Assembly: GCA_964020155.1 (NCBI GenBank)
Contig: OZ026557.1
Location: forward strand, 2,574,501 to 2,638,500
Length of the DNA stretch: 64,000 bases
Source of the DNA: Chondrilla cf. caribensis
Taxonomy: Eukaryota; Porifera; Demospongiae; Chondrillida; Chondrillidae
Direction of reading: 5' to 3'
In this document: in pieces, positions 28,201 through 39,900 of the stretch
Layout of the letters: every line of letters begins with the position of its first letter
Position numbering within the stretch: the first letter of the stretch is position 1
Made by a program: the position numbers and the translations under genes
The notes under the pieces: model-generated
The model's database searches: none
What the model was told of the DNA's origin: nothing
What the model saw: the letters and a program-made list of their open reading frames with translations, nothing else

Positions 28201-30337
28201 TTTTATAGTTCAAGGACCTTCTCCAGCTAATGTTGGATGCACACAAGGATGATGCTAGTGCAGATCAAAAGGGTCTCAATGATAAAGAAATAGTTGCACA
28301 GTGTGAAGTGTTCCTACTGGCTGGCTACGAGACCACAAGCAATGCTCTGTCTTATGTTTCATACTTGTTGGCACTGAATCCCGAGGTCCAGGATAAGCTG
28401 CGTGGAGAGATTGAGGAGTACTATGCTGAAAATCCAGTGAGTTTTCCCTAGTGATGATCCTTGACTCTTAGTACATAATGACTGAAGGATGTGTTGTATA
28501 CTTTACTTCTTTGTATGTAGAATTCTTCATTCTATGAAGCAGCTCAGAAAATTGAATATCTCGATCAAATACTGAATGAATCACTGAGGCTTTATCCTCC
28601 TGTTGATAGGTATGTATAATGTGTGTTCTCAACATGTATTATCCACAACAGAATTTTTAATTGATTAAATTAGCACTAACATGTATTTGAGTTTCAACTT
28701 CCTCATACCATTACCCAAAACTATATACAGAACTATACGTGAAAGTTCCAAAGATGTTGTTATTAATGGGATCACCATACCCAAAGGCACTGATGTGACA
28801 ATACCTATCCACTACATCCACCATAATCCTGAATATTGGCCGGAGCCTGAAAAGTTTGATCCTGAAAGGTCAGTTTGAGCTGTAGTGAATGAGCATGTCT
28901 TGGTGATTGTTGACATTGCGCACATGCATGCATTACTTGCATATAAGGAATACAGTGGTGAATCAAGGGAGTGTTCCTTGAGTTCCATAGACCCCCTGTG
29001 AATGTGTCAAAAAATACAGTGTGCATATCTGAGCATGCACATTTTAGCATTCACTTTTCAAATATTGCCTTCCAAACAACTTCACAAAATTCAGTATCGT
29101 CTTACTTTAATTATGTAGTATGAATAATCCTCACATCATGGAATATTATTAGTGATAGTCATCTTTCTATTATGTTTTTTCTCATATTGCACTTTTGAGT
29201 AAATATTATCTTTAGCCCCTAGCAATTATAGGACAGGTAGTACCTCCAGGTAATCTCGTTCTCGACCTTATCATTATGGAAGACATCACACTGCTTTTAC
29301 ATGTGGTATAGTGACTTTCTCGACAAGTAAAGTGTATAACTATTATCCAGATCTCAGATCCACTGCTTTTCTAGACTGTAATGTTATGCCATTGTACATA
29401 CAAATTGAAAGATTTGTGCATTATTACCGTATGTATATGTACTACAAGACTGTGTAAGCCTTCTCCCTCTCAATGATAATAGTAATGTTATTCCTACCTG
29501 TAGATTTACTGCTGAGGCCAAGGCCAACAGACATCCAATGTCATTCATGCCATTTGGAATGGGACCTCGTAATTGTATTGGAATGAGATTTGCTCTGTTG
29601 GAAGCCAAAATGGCACTTATTGAAGTACTGAGGAAATTCAAATTCGTTCAAACATCAGAAACAGAGGTTTGTGTGTGTGTGCATGTGTGCATGCATGCAT
29701 GCGTGTACATAATGTATGTACGTATGTGTGCATGATGTATTTGTGTATGTGTATACAAAACCAATTAACAGTATAGTGCCCACAATCTCTATATATAAAG
29801 TATGTACATACGTACGTATATTTATAGGATATCATACAATAGTAACCATGCAACATGTCCATAACACGAAGCCTTATTCTGTGTACTATTTACTAATAAT
29901 GATTAGACTACATTATAGTGCCTGCAAGAGCAAATGAGTTCAAGTTTCAAACTTGCACAAGAGTTATTCTCTGGAAGGATATAATATTATAGCTTGTACG
30001 AATAAATTATAATTGTTGCAAATTCTAGTATAATATTATAATAATGTTGATGTGGTATCCATGTCAACAGTCATCCTATAACTGTCAATATAATATTATT
30101 ATTATCTTTTGTATAAACATTTACATGTGATCTGTGCGTATATATGTATGTACATGTACCATAATTATAGCTGACATTCTATGCATAATGTTATTACGTA
30201 CTATATATACCAAAGTATACAGTACTGATATCATCCGTGCCACTTATACTACGTTATAGGTGCCACTGCAACTCAAAGTGGGTTTAACAACTTCACCAAG
30301 AAATGGGATCAAATTGAAAGTGGAACCTATCAACTAA
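25233..30337 (+). CDS. Cytochrome P450, clan 3 (CYP3/CYP5-like), gene 2
   Basis: Paralogue of the gene at 14375 with the same 13-exon plan: 25233-25333, 25641-25737, 25894-25946, 26136-26235, 26622-26756, 26982-27070, 27276-27436, 27829-27962, 28209-28436, 28521-28609, 28731-28868, 29504-29666, 30260-30337; 521 residues. ER-anchored monooxygenase, substrate unknown. N-terminal anchor, GPVPKVF hinge, C-helix WRRTR, I-helix AGYETT at 328-333, ExxR at 386-389, and haem Cys466 in FGMGPRNCIG are all intact. Exon 5 is six nt longer and exon 1 three nt shorter than in gene 1. Exons 1-8 differ widely from gene 1, whereas exons 9-13 are close, suggesting conversion or a second duplication. Its 3' end is about 600 bp from the convergent ZCWPW-like gene. 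Confidence 0.93.
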
Positions 30338-32302
30338 TTTTAATGTTACTGTCTAGTGTTTTATAGGTATACGTATGCACATAATTTTGCTTATTATATG
30401 ACAGTACATGTACTTTTGGGGGCAGGCAATTGCAAATCAGCTATAATAATGTTATCTTTAATATTATTTAATTTACCAAGATAATTACAATAATGTTATT
30501 ATGCATATCAACCATAATGATTGTACCCACTGCACTAGTATATATGACAATGTAATTATCACTATTATTATTATGCGTATTATATACATTTATACATTGA
30601 TGATTTTGCAATACAAAGAGATAGGATGATTGTAATAATTATTATTTTGGTACAATGTTATAATAATATTGTAATTACATGAATCATTTAATAATATTAT
30701 GTTAGATGATGGTATGCTGTATACATATAATATAATACTAGTTGTCATATTGTATCAAATTATGCACAGTTGTATGTCCCTATTGAACATAATGATAGTG
30801 TTACTGAATTTCGCTTTCTTCAGTTACTGCATAATTAATAAATGTGTTATGCTCCTTGTATGTGTACACCTGTGGATAGTGTAAAACCAACAGCAAATCT
30901 AAACACGATTCAATGCATGTGACATACGTATGAACTTACCTAATCATCTTTCTTAAGACCTCTTTTCTTTTTAGCGGGTATCACTTCATCTGAAAAGTGA
31001 GAAACATTCACTATGTTTAATGGGACTCAATGGACACAATTTTGTTACACATTTTTACCACTAGTCCAGAACTCTTACCACTCACTGATATAAACCATAT
31101 AATGAAAGTAGAACAATAATTACATATTCTGTTAAGATAAATTTGCAAATTATAGTAAGGTCCATTGTCCTGTAGTTCATGTAATGTGGATTTTACTGTA
31201 TGCCTCTTACATACCTTCCATACTAATACTCAAATGTATCTATTATGTATGATGATATATATAAAGGGGCTAGGTGCTAGTGCATACCACCCCCAGTCCA
31301 ACACTAGCTAGCTAGGAGCATGAAATATGTAATGGAATCCACAAAATGTTAGACTACTTAGAAAAACTAAGATACAACAGAAAATTATGATCGAAACTAG
31401 CTCAATCTACATGCACTTCGTATGCGGGTACATACGACTGTACTAACCATCTTCAGTTGAGCACATTTCTCTCCTCTTGGTAGACTTCCTCCTTCTTGTA
31501 GATTTGCTGAAACGCTTTCTAAATGCATATTTATCCAAACGTACCTGGGGGACCAGGACAAATGGGAATCAAATAAATCACTTCTGTTTCACCAAATCAC
31601 ACCGTTCTTACTTCCATGGTTTCACTGAGTGCTTCCTTGGCTTCTCTCACAGCCAATGCAAGTGATTTAGCATATGCTCCTAAGTTCTGGGAAAAAAGTA
31701 CATATATACATTATGTACATTGGGAAAGTGCAGTACTAATAAACAGAGTTTATGCAAACATGTATACATACATTACATACATCCATATGTTAACACAGTT
31801 CTATATATTATATATACATATACATAAAATGTAATATGTAGCTGAAACAATATCCAAAGACATATGCATTGAAGTATGTCACAGCACATAAAATAATATT
31901 ATGCACACACATAATATTGTCATGTATGTACCTCTTTTTCAGGAGGTTTCCCATCTTCATTAAAAGTTTCTACCATTGACGAAGGTACCCATGCTCTTGA
32001 TACTGGTCTCCCAAAGTATACAATATGATATTCCGCCTATACGTATATGAACATTCATATATAACAATTATTTATAAGAATTATTATAATACTCTAGGGT
32101 GCATTATAAAATCACTAATATGGATTACTGAAAAGCAATGATTTGCTGGATAGTAGCTGCAAACTTTTATTGTACATATTATGTGTGTAACTCTTTGCAA
32201 TGAGAAATTCGCACATGACAGAATTACAATGCTTGATTAAATGACTAACTACAGTAGTTACCAATAGCTAGACTTACAGGCGGTGTGTCTTCCGGAGGAT
32301 TG
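29477..32302. repeat. Segmental duplication, copy 2 (pairs with about 19885-22713)
   Basis: Collinear with copy 1 over P450 exon 12, intron 12, exon 13, the 3' flank and the final exons of the ZCWPW-like gene. Since the ZCWPW-like gene is complete here, this is likely the source copy. Confidence 0.88.
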
Positions 32303-34251
32303 TCTTCATTCCAAGACATACAGGCATCCATATCAGGGTCATCTTCAATCATACCCGGCCACCTATATACGTACACACAGTAGAATCTCATGCATAGATA
32401 CACACAGATAAGACACAGGTGCACTGGAAGACATTACATATTATGCACATACATAGTCATATGTAAAGTACACACGTACATACATACATATGTACGTACA
32501 TTTTATGCCATGTACTGCTAGCATATAGAAAGAGTGCCTACCATGGGTATCCTTGCAATTTGGCCCACACAATGGAGCCTTCCATGTATTGAGAGTATAT
32601 GTACTCTTGACTATTTGTGAGATTAGGCCACTGATCCTCTGAGGCCATACATGAGCTGATTGAAGAGTCTGAGTAGAATAGTAGAGAATAGGTTATGTAA
32701 TATTAATACACACTTATACATGCATGTAAGTACACTAGAAGTACATATTAATGAAACATGCTTCTTTTATACTCTCGTTATATAGTACATACACATAGAC
32801 TTTGCTATATAATCAATAATAATTAAATAACTTGCTTTGTAAATATATATATCCCTCAAAGTACATATCAAATCTGTACTATTTGTCCAGTCAGAGGCAC
32901 TTACATCTGTTCTGTTTAACATAGAGTACATGAGTTGATGGTGAGTGAAGTGTTTGTATTAGTATATAGAAGTATGTATTAGCTAGGATACCTACTAAGT
33001 GATTCACACTATAGTGTATTTACCCACATACATGACTTTACCTGTGTTCATACTACACGTCCAATTTGAAGGGACTAGAGAAGGGTCTTTGCAGTCATCT
33101 AATATCCTCCATTTCCCACACTCCTCACACTGCACCCAAACCGGACCACGCAGGCAACTCTTCTTCGGTTTCACCTTTTCCCTTTCCACAGTTTTGCCAC
33201 TACCCGACCCTGCTTTGTCTTGCATCTTGGATGTCTGCACACCGCACTTCTTCCCGGGTTTTGAGAATGTGATTTCTGTTTTCTTCTTACCAACTCTTTC
33301 ATGATCGGTTTCAATCTTTTTACTCTTGGCTACTGTGAGACCCTTGACCTGAGGTACATTGCTAGTGCTTTGCGTAGTAGCTGGACAGCCTAAAACAAAC
33401 ATTAGAGAGCAATTATTATACTATGTTATGTCTGCAAAAACAAATACACACAACACTAGGTGAGCAAAAGCCACAAACATAACTAACAACATAACTAAAC
33501 TCCTGATCGATGCATCAATACTGCTGTTATCGATCATTAAAAATCACTGTTAAAAGCAGTTTTGATATACACAATATCATTATACATTGGTATACAGAAA
33601 GACACAAAGAGGAAATTGCATTGCATACACAGTTTGGTATTGGTGGATCTTTAGCGAAAAACTGCTCAGTCTATGATTTGCAGTATTGCATGGACGTACA
33701 TCAAAGACTCTGCCCACAGAGCAATATCAGTGGTATTGAGTGGGTCATATCAAACAAGCAGTTACGTACGTCTACATAACTCACAGAGCAATATCATGCA
33801 GTGGTATTGAGTGGGTCATATGAAACAAGCAGTTAAATACGTCTACATAAACATTTGTTTTCAACCAACCGTAGACCACTATACTTTGCGTTCCCATGTC
33901 ATGCCAGACAAGCGCCTGTTATATGGAAGCACAGTTGTCTAAGGCGGTTTTATTTGTGATTTTCTTGTTCAATTTCCACTAAAGTTTCAAAATTTTGCCT
34001 TTTCGTAACTTATCTATTCAAATTTACAATGAACCTGTTATAACTTGTTTACGATTGCCAATTGCCTAATATTATCCTTGTAAATATTTGGTATTTAGTA
34101 CATAATTGACAACTGAAAATGTACCACAAATGAATGTACACACGCATGCATGCACGCACGCAAACACACACGCACGCACACACACACACGCGCACACGCA
34201 CACGCACACGTACGCACACATGCACACATGCATGCACGCACACTCACACAC

Positions 34252-34294
<43 letters not shown>

Positions 34295-36269
34295 TACACA
34301 CGTACACACAGTTTGTATGTACGTAGGTACAAACCATTCGAAGGAACTTTGCCAGTATGGCTGTCAACAGACTTCTTTTCCTCTCCATCAGTTACATTTG
34401 CACATGTGGTACTGGAAAAGTCCATAGTGCTGTCAAATTCTTTCGGTTGACTAGGTTCCTGTTTTTCATGAGGTGCAGCCAAGTTCGATTCTTCTCCATC
34501 CACATTGTTATCAACCTGACTTCCATTGTGCATGCACACTGTGTCAGTCTCATGATCAGTCTTTGAATCTTCCTCTTCGGTAATTCTTTGCACTCCATTT
34601 TCTTCATCCTCTATCTCATGTCCAGTTGTATCATTTGTAGCGTCCATTAATGGGACATTCGTTAAATCATGATCACTTTTTCCATCATCTTCTTTCTCCA
34701 CAGGATCACCTACATCATCTGTCTCATGGTCAGTGTCATGTTCAACATCCAGATTTACATGGCCATTCTCACCTCCTTGCTGAGCTTGTCCCAACGACTG
34801 TTTTATGTTTTCTTCATCATGTGGTTCTTGCAATTGCTCTTGTAACAGGTCTTGCTCAAGCTCAAACTTCTTCTGCTCCTTTTCCTTCTTCATTTGCTCA
34901 CATTCAAGCTTCTTCTGTTCCTGTTCTTTCTTCTTTTGTTCTCGTTCAAGCTTCTTCTGTTCCTGTTCCTTCTTCTTTTGCTCGCGTTCAAGCTTCTTCC
35001 GCTCCTGCTCCTTCTTCTTTTGTTCTCGTTCAAGCTTTTTCTGTTCCTGTTCCTTCTTCTTTTGTTCACGTTCAAGCTTTTTCTGTTCCTGTTCCTTCTT
35101 CTTTTGTTCACGGTCAAGTTTCTTCTGTTCCTGTTCCTTCTTCCTCTGTTCCTGTTCTTTCTTCTTTTCTTTGTTTACTTTTGTTATTTTTACATCGGCT
35201 TGCTGCCTTTTCGACTTGTCGTCAATAGAAGCAGGCTCGGAATGACCTAACTCATTTTCTGAAGGACTTATCCTATCCTCCCCTCCTTCAGGACTCGTTG
35301 AAACAGACATTCCACTTCCAACTGGATCTAAAGAACTGCTTGAAGGTCTAGAGGTACAATATATATTCTTGGATGCAGTTGTATGTGTTTCATCTTGCTT
35401 TTTAAATGGTTTCGCAGACTTCTTTTTACCAAATGTTGGAGCTATTTTAGGTCCTGCTGGCTTTATAATAGTGGCTGTTTCTCCACATGGTTCAGGCGCA
35501 ACAAGAGAACATTTTTGAGTGTCAGTAGCAACTGAAATTGAAGATTCTTTCACAGGAGTGGTTTCACACATGGCTGCTTCCTAATATGTGAAATGTGAAT
35601 ACAAATAATCAGCTGGTGTAATCAAAGCTTGCATGTGTAACTCCACCTTACATACCCATCCTATACCCACTCCACCCTTTATACCTCACTGTACCCTTAT
35701 ATATACCACTTTGACCTTATATACCCGATTCCGCATGATTTACTCCAGTCCACCACCCTATATGTACCCCCATTGCACCCTACGTACTTATACCATTCCA
35801 CCGCATGTAGTTGTTAGTATACATGAATACAATAAGATTTACTCCAATATTAGGTACTTCTTACCTTCTTAGTGCTTCTATTAACCTCTTCAGTGTCGAC
35901 AACCTCTTCAAGTGCATTGTTTGGACTGCTATTTAACACCGGAATCCCGTCACCCACCTCCGTAGAACTGTTCATCTCAAGAGAACTGTTACTTCGTGGA
36001 AGACTGCTGCTTATATGCTGGCATAACCCGTTCGAATCGTGAAGACTATTGGATTCTTGTATAGCATTTGGGAAGCTTTGAGAGGTCTTGGCGCCAAGCG
36101 AATCAGTTAAATTCAAGAACCGACTTTCCAGCGAACAGTCTTCTTCCAAGGAGTCGTTGAGTCCGTTAGAAACAACTTGTCCGAATGAGGCATCTTTCAG
36201 AACGTCATCATTGTAAAGCGAAATCGTCCGTTCTGGTGTAAGAACACCATTATCTTCAATGGCGTCCAT
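30940..36269 (-). CDS. ZCWPW1-like: ZCWPW-like histone-methylation reader (CW zinc finger + PWWP)
   Basis: Nine exons read leftward: 36269-35865, 35580-34335, 33389-33042, 32668-32542, 32362-32278, 32036-31932, 31686-31612, 31544-31448, 30989-30940; 845 residues, phases closed. Residues 1-135 are acidic and Ser-rich. About 272-382 form a Lys/Glu/Gln coiled coil of 14-residue repeats ([14 protein letters not shown] type), followed by a long acidic region. The CW finger is at about 632-680 ([16 protein letters not shown], then SSC: four zinc Cys and the Trp cage). The PWWP domain is at about 695-772 ([17 protein letters not shown], then [15 protein letters not shown]). The C-terminal tail is basic. 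In ZCWPW1 the CW domain reads H3K4 methylation and PWWP reads H3K36 methylation, with a meiotic role; here that is inference from domain order. Intron 2 carries a (CA)n tract that extends the exon-2 frame artificially. Confidence 0.88.
33715..33850. repeat. Two-copy tandem repeat, period about 67 bp
   Basis: CACAGAGCAATATCA...GTGGTATTGAGTGGG...CGTCTACATAA occurs at 33715-33781 and again at 33782-33850, in intron 2 of the ZCWPW-like gene. The second copy has a small insertion and a few substitutions. Confidence 0.8.
34137..34312. repeat. (CA)n/(CGCA)n microsatellite
   Basis: Alternating purine-pyrimidine tract in intron 2 of the ZCWPW-like gene, immediately downstream (in gene orientation) of exon 2. 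It creates spurious Cys-Val or Thr-His open frames. Confidence 0.95.
34880..35165 (-). repeat. Coding minisatellite, 42-bp period (14 residues), about 6-7 units
   Basis: Repeats of TTCTTCTGTTCCTGTTC on the plus strand encode the [14 protein letters not shown] units of the ZCWPW-like coiled coil. Units are nearly identical at the DNA level, implying recent expansion and probable length polymorphism. Confidence 0.88.
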
Positions 36270-36909
36270 AACTGTGTTATTCTCGTCTTCAATTCCTCCA
36301 GCTGCAGTTATTCGTATATTATGGCGCCAGCGGCATGGTCACGCTACGATCACATGATGTATACGTATGCAATAGCACGTAAACTAGTATTTTAATAATA
36401 GACTCTATGCATAAAATATATTGGGTGGGATTTGCTGAGTCATGATCACTGCATGAAATATTGTGTCATCACTAGTATCATACTTATTATATGCAATCAT
36501 ATCGTTGCTACAGCACTAGCTAGCTGTATATTGATAGTGTATCTATGGAGTATAGTATACGTGTACGTACACACATTTATTGCATTGTTTATTGGTTAGT
36601 TTATAGTGTGACTATATATATAATATTATAATATACAATAATGACTTTTCGTTACATGATCTATAGCCATTATAAGGTATACTATATAAATAGGCATGTC
36701 TGTACATTATATCAATTTTATTGTATAATAATGTTATATTAATTAGATATCATACAAAAATTGAATGAATAGCTGTGGTTAATCCCAGCATCACAAATAA
36801 AATAATTATTGTTATAATAGAAAATTTAAATCCAATACAGGACAATAAAACACAATTATGTACATATTAATAACAAAATATTACAGGGGGGATAACTTTT
36901 ATAATGGTT
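36270..36909. other. ZCWPW-like gene promoter side and intergenic AT-rich DNA
   Basis: The first about 80 bp upstream of the ZCWPW start codon (GGCGCCAGCGGC) are GC/CpG-rich and probably the promoter. The rest is AT-rich with no exon, ending at the stop codon of the receptor gene. The poly(A) signal of that minus-strand gene should be here, and several TTTATT (AATAAA on the minus strand) are present around 36790-36850. Confidence 0.45.
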
Positions 36910-39900
36910 TTACACAGTACTAGTAATGGTACTAGCACTTGTAATAGCACTGCTACTAGCACTGGTACTAGCACTTGTACCAACACTAGTACTAGCACTG
37001 GTATAAGGGCCATGTTGTAGTGTGTAGTGAACTGGGGTACAGGTGTAGCTGGTGTTCTCAAGAGGAATAGGTTCATCATAGACCGTCTCTGTGTCAAATT
37101 CCACGTGGCCAGGATTCACGTATCTGGCATAGTGCGATTCACGCTGAGTTTAGACAGAGAAGTCACATTTATGTAATAACACAGAGCACCAACTGACAGT
37201 TGTCACAATTAAATACAATCCAGAGGACATCAAGCACATTACAGTCATAATATTATTGACAGTTGATTTCAAATTAATTTTTCCCAGTAATAGTAATAGT
37301 TAATAGCAATAATAGCAATAGTTATCAATCTTATAAGCAGGTGATAACTAGCCTATTGTACATTCAAGCAAAATAAACTACAATGAGACCAAAGTTTGGA
37401 CACTCTACCTGAATCTAACTGAAGAAAATTATAGATAAAACCAGCCTTAGATAACCATGGTGACTAATAAAGGGGGCTTATAATGAATTTTGCGTGAAAA
37501 GCAAAAAAGTATTATGGTCAATGGTCAATCGAAAAATCACATTTATGGACAAATACATGTTCACATAACCGGCCCTAATTTGATATTGCATCATAAATGA
37601 TGCAATATCAAATAATATTATATTGAATTGGCTGTCTTTGAAGAACACTCATGACATCGAGTATATATATTACATTCATAATATTATGACAGATGATTGA
37701 AAAGTTATGAACGCTTATGTACATTTTCTACCTAGCGTTGCAGAAATGAACATACTGTAAGTTTAATAGTACACGGTATTTCAACTATAATTACTACAAA
37801 GGAATACAATACCAATATTGTGAAATGGAATGGTCTAACACCAAAAAACTGTAACATCTGAAATGTCAAACCTATGGCCTAGAGGTGACTCCCAGCCTAG
37901 ATAAGCTATAGCGTAACTAAGCACATCTACCAAAACACACTGTACGCAAGGTATAGAATTGATACAATCACTTCACAGAGATTTCAACATACCTCTAAAG
38001 TCAACATTTTCGTCATAGCCACATCTTCCGCACATCTGATGAGAAAAACAGATTACAATTGCAATCACAATACAGGTGACTGGCAGGAATAAAGCTGGAA
38101 AACTTTGTAGCGTGAAACTACCCTGTTTACTAGTAAATTCTCCCAGTTTGGTTTCTTTTGTTTTGCAGCATCCTGTCTGTAAGATATATCCAATAAGCCC
38201 TCACTTCTTTCCAGCACCTAACAACATTCACCACTATCCCACAGTAACTCTAACTTCAGTGCAGCTACTATGGAGGATGCAACAATTATAACTTCCTTAA
38301 GATTTCAACTATCTCATTTTTCTGGCATAACTTCAAACCACATCAGCGTTACCAAAGGTAACTGGCTATAAGAATTTATTACATGGTGGTTGATATGATA
38401 TTATGAAAAAAAATAGCCCTGAGTACACTAGAGAGTTGAAGTGCTTCCAAGTCCCTTCAAGTCCAACACAGTTTACTGCATTAACATGCAAATGTGCCAA
38501 TTACAACAAAAATTTAAAATAAACCACACAGGTCTTATCACTCAAAACGAATCAATGGCAATGAATGATCAATCTATAACATTCCAATAGAACATGCTCA
38601 AAAAGACTCAACAATTTGAAATTGATATTGGGCGTGGTTACATCTGTTTTGGCTACTTTTTGTGTACCTGAAATGAACCTAACGTGATAAATACTAAGTA
38701 TTAACATAATAGAATTTCCTAACATAGAAAACACATTATTGTCTCCGCCCCTACATATGTACAATACAAACATAACACACCTGTACTTCTTGACCATACA
38801 GTAGAGAATGATGGCACAAGTTGTGAGCAGGGCAATAAAGATGACCAGTGATACCGCAATTGCTAGATCAGAGACAACCAGAGGAAAGAATTAAGGTACA
38901 TACGTAGGTGCTTTATATGAATTGAATCACAAAACAGTGCAACTTGCTAAGTACTTGAGTCAGTACATACTCCTGGTTAGCGAGAGCACTCCACCATAGA
39001 TACTCTATACTATGCAACTGCAGTATAGAGTATCTATGACTCCACTCAGTCTGTAGATCATGTTAACTACGGTATGTCAACTAGTACTTCTGATGAGAAG
39101 TACAGATTCAGTATTTTCTTCAAGGTACTCACTAAGCATGTTGCACTGTACACATCGTTGGGAATATGAACACTGTACACACAAACATACGTATTTACCT
39201 ATTGTAGTGATATCTGGACCATCAGTGGGGCAGGGATTGGTAGGTACCGACACCCATTCCGATGTGACACTGACATCACCAAGTGCAGTCACAACAGCCA
39301 CCTGCACATTGCACCCAATCACGTTATCATAGCATTTAGTGCCGTTCACCAACATACTGCCATTCCATTCAATACTTTGTACTTGGTTCTTTTCAGTGTA
39401 GGTAAACTGGACATACTTCAACTTAGCCGGACTTTCAGGCAAGTGAATATGAAGGCAAACATTCGAGTTGATTGTGCTATTATCTACATCAATACGATGA
39501 TAGAGAGTGTTTAGTACACAAGTGCAAGCCAAATAACATCTCAAATAATCCACCCACAAAACATTGGTGATATTAATTTCACAATAATTATCAAAGATCC
39601 ACAAAACAAACAAACCAATAGGACAACAATTAATACATAAACACATTAAAAGTTAGAAACGACCAAAAACTCTTAATCTAACATTGTATAGCACAGTTAC
39701 TGTACTAGTATAATGTCTTAAACACATGTATAAAAAAGTCCATGGCACAATGCTAGATACTGTACAACTATGACAGCATCCATTATCTCACATTACGTGT
39801 GAAACATTGCCATTCTCAAAACATAAATTACAAGAGGCATTATTAGTACTGACAATGGTACAAAAGTACACACAGGGAAATACACTAGTACGTTAAACAC

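Noticed and set aside
34650..35250. Plus-strand frames of up to 192 codons opposite the ZCWPW-like coiled coil
   Set aside because: They are antisense shadows of the 42-bp coding repeat (Phe/Ser/Leu-rich), and the minus frame fits splice phase and domain order.
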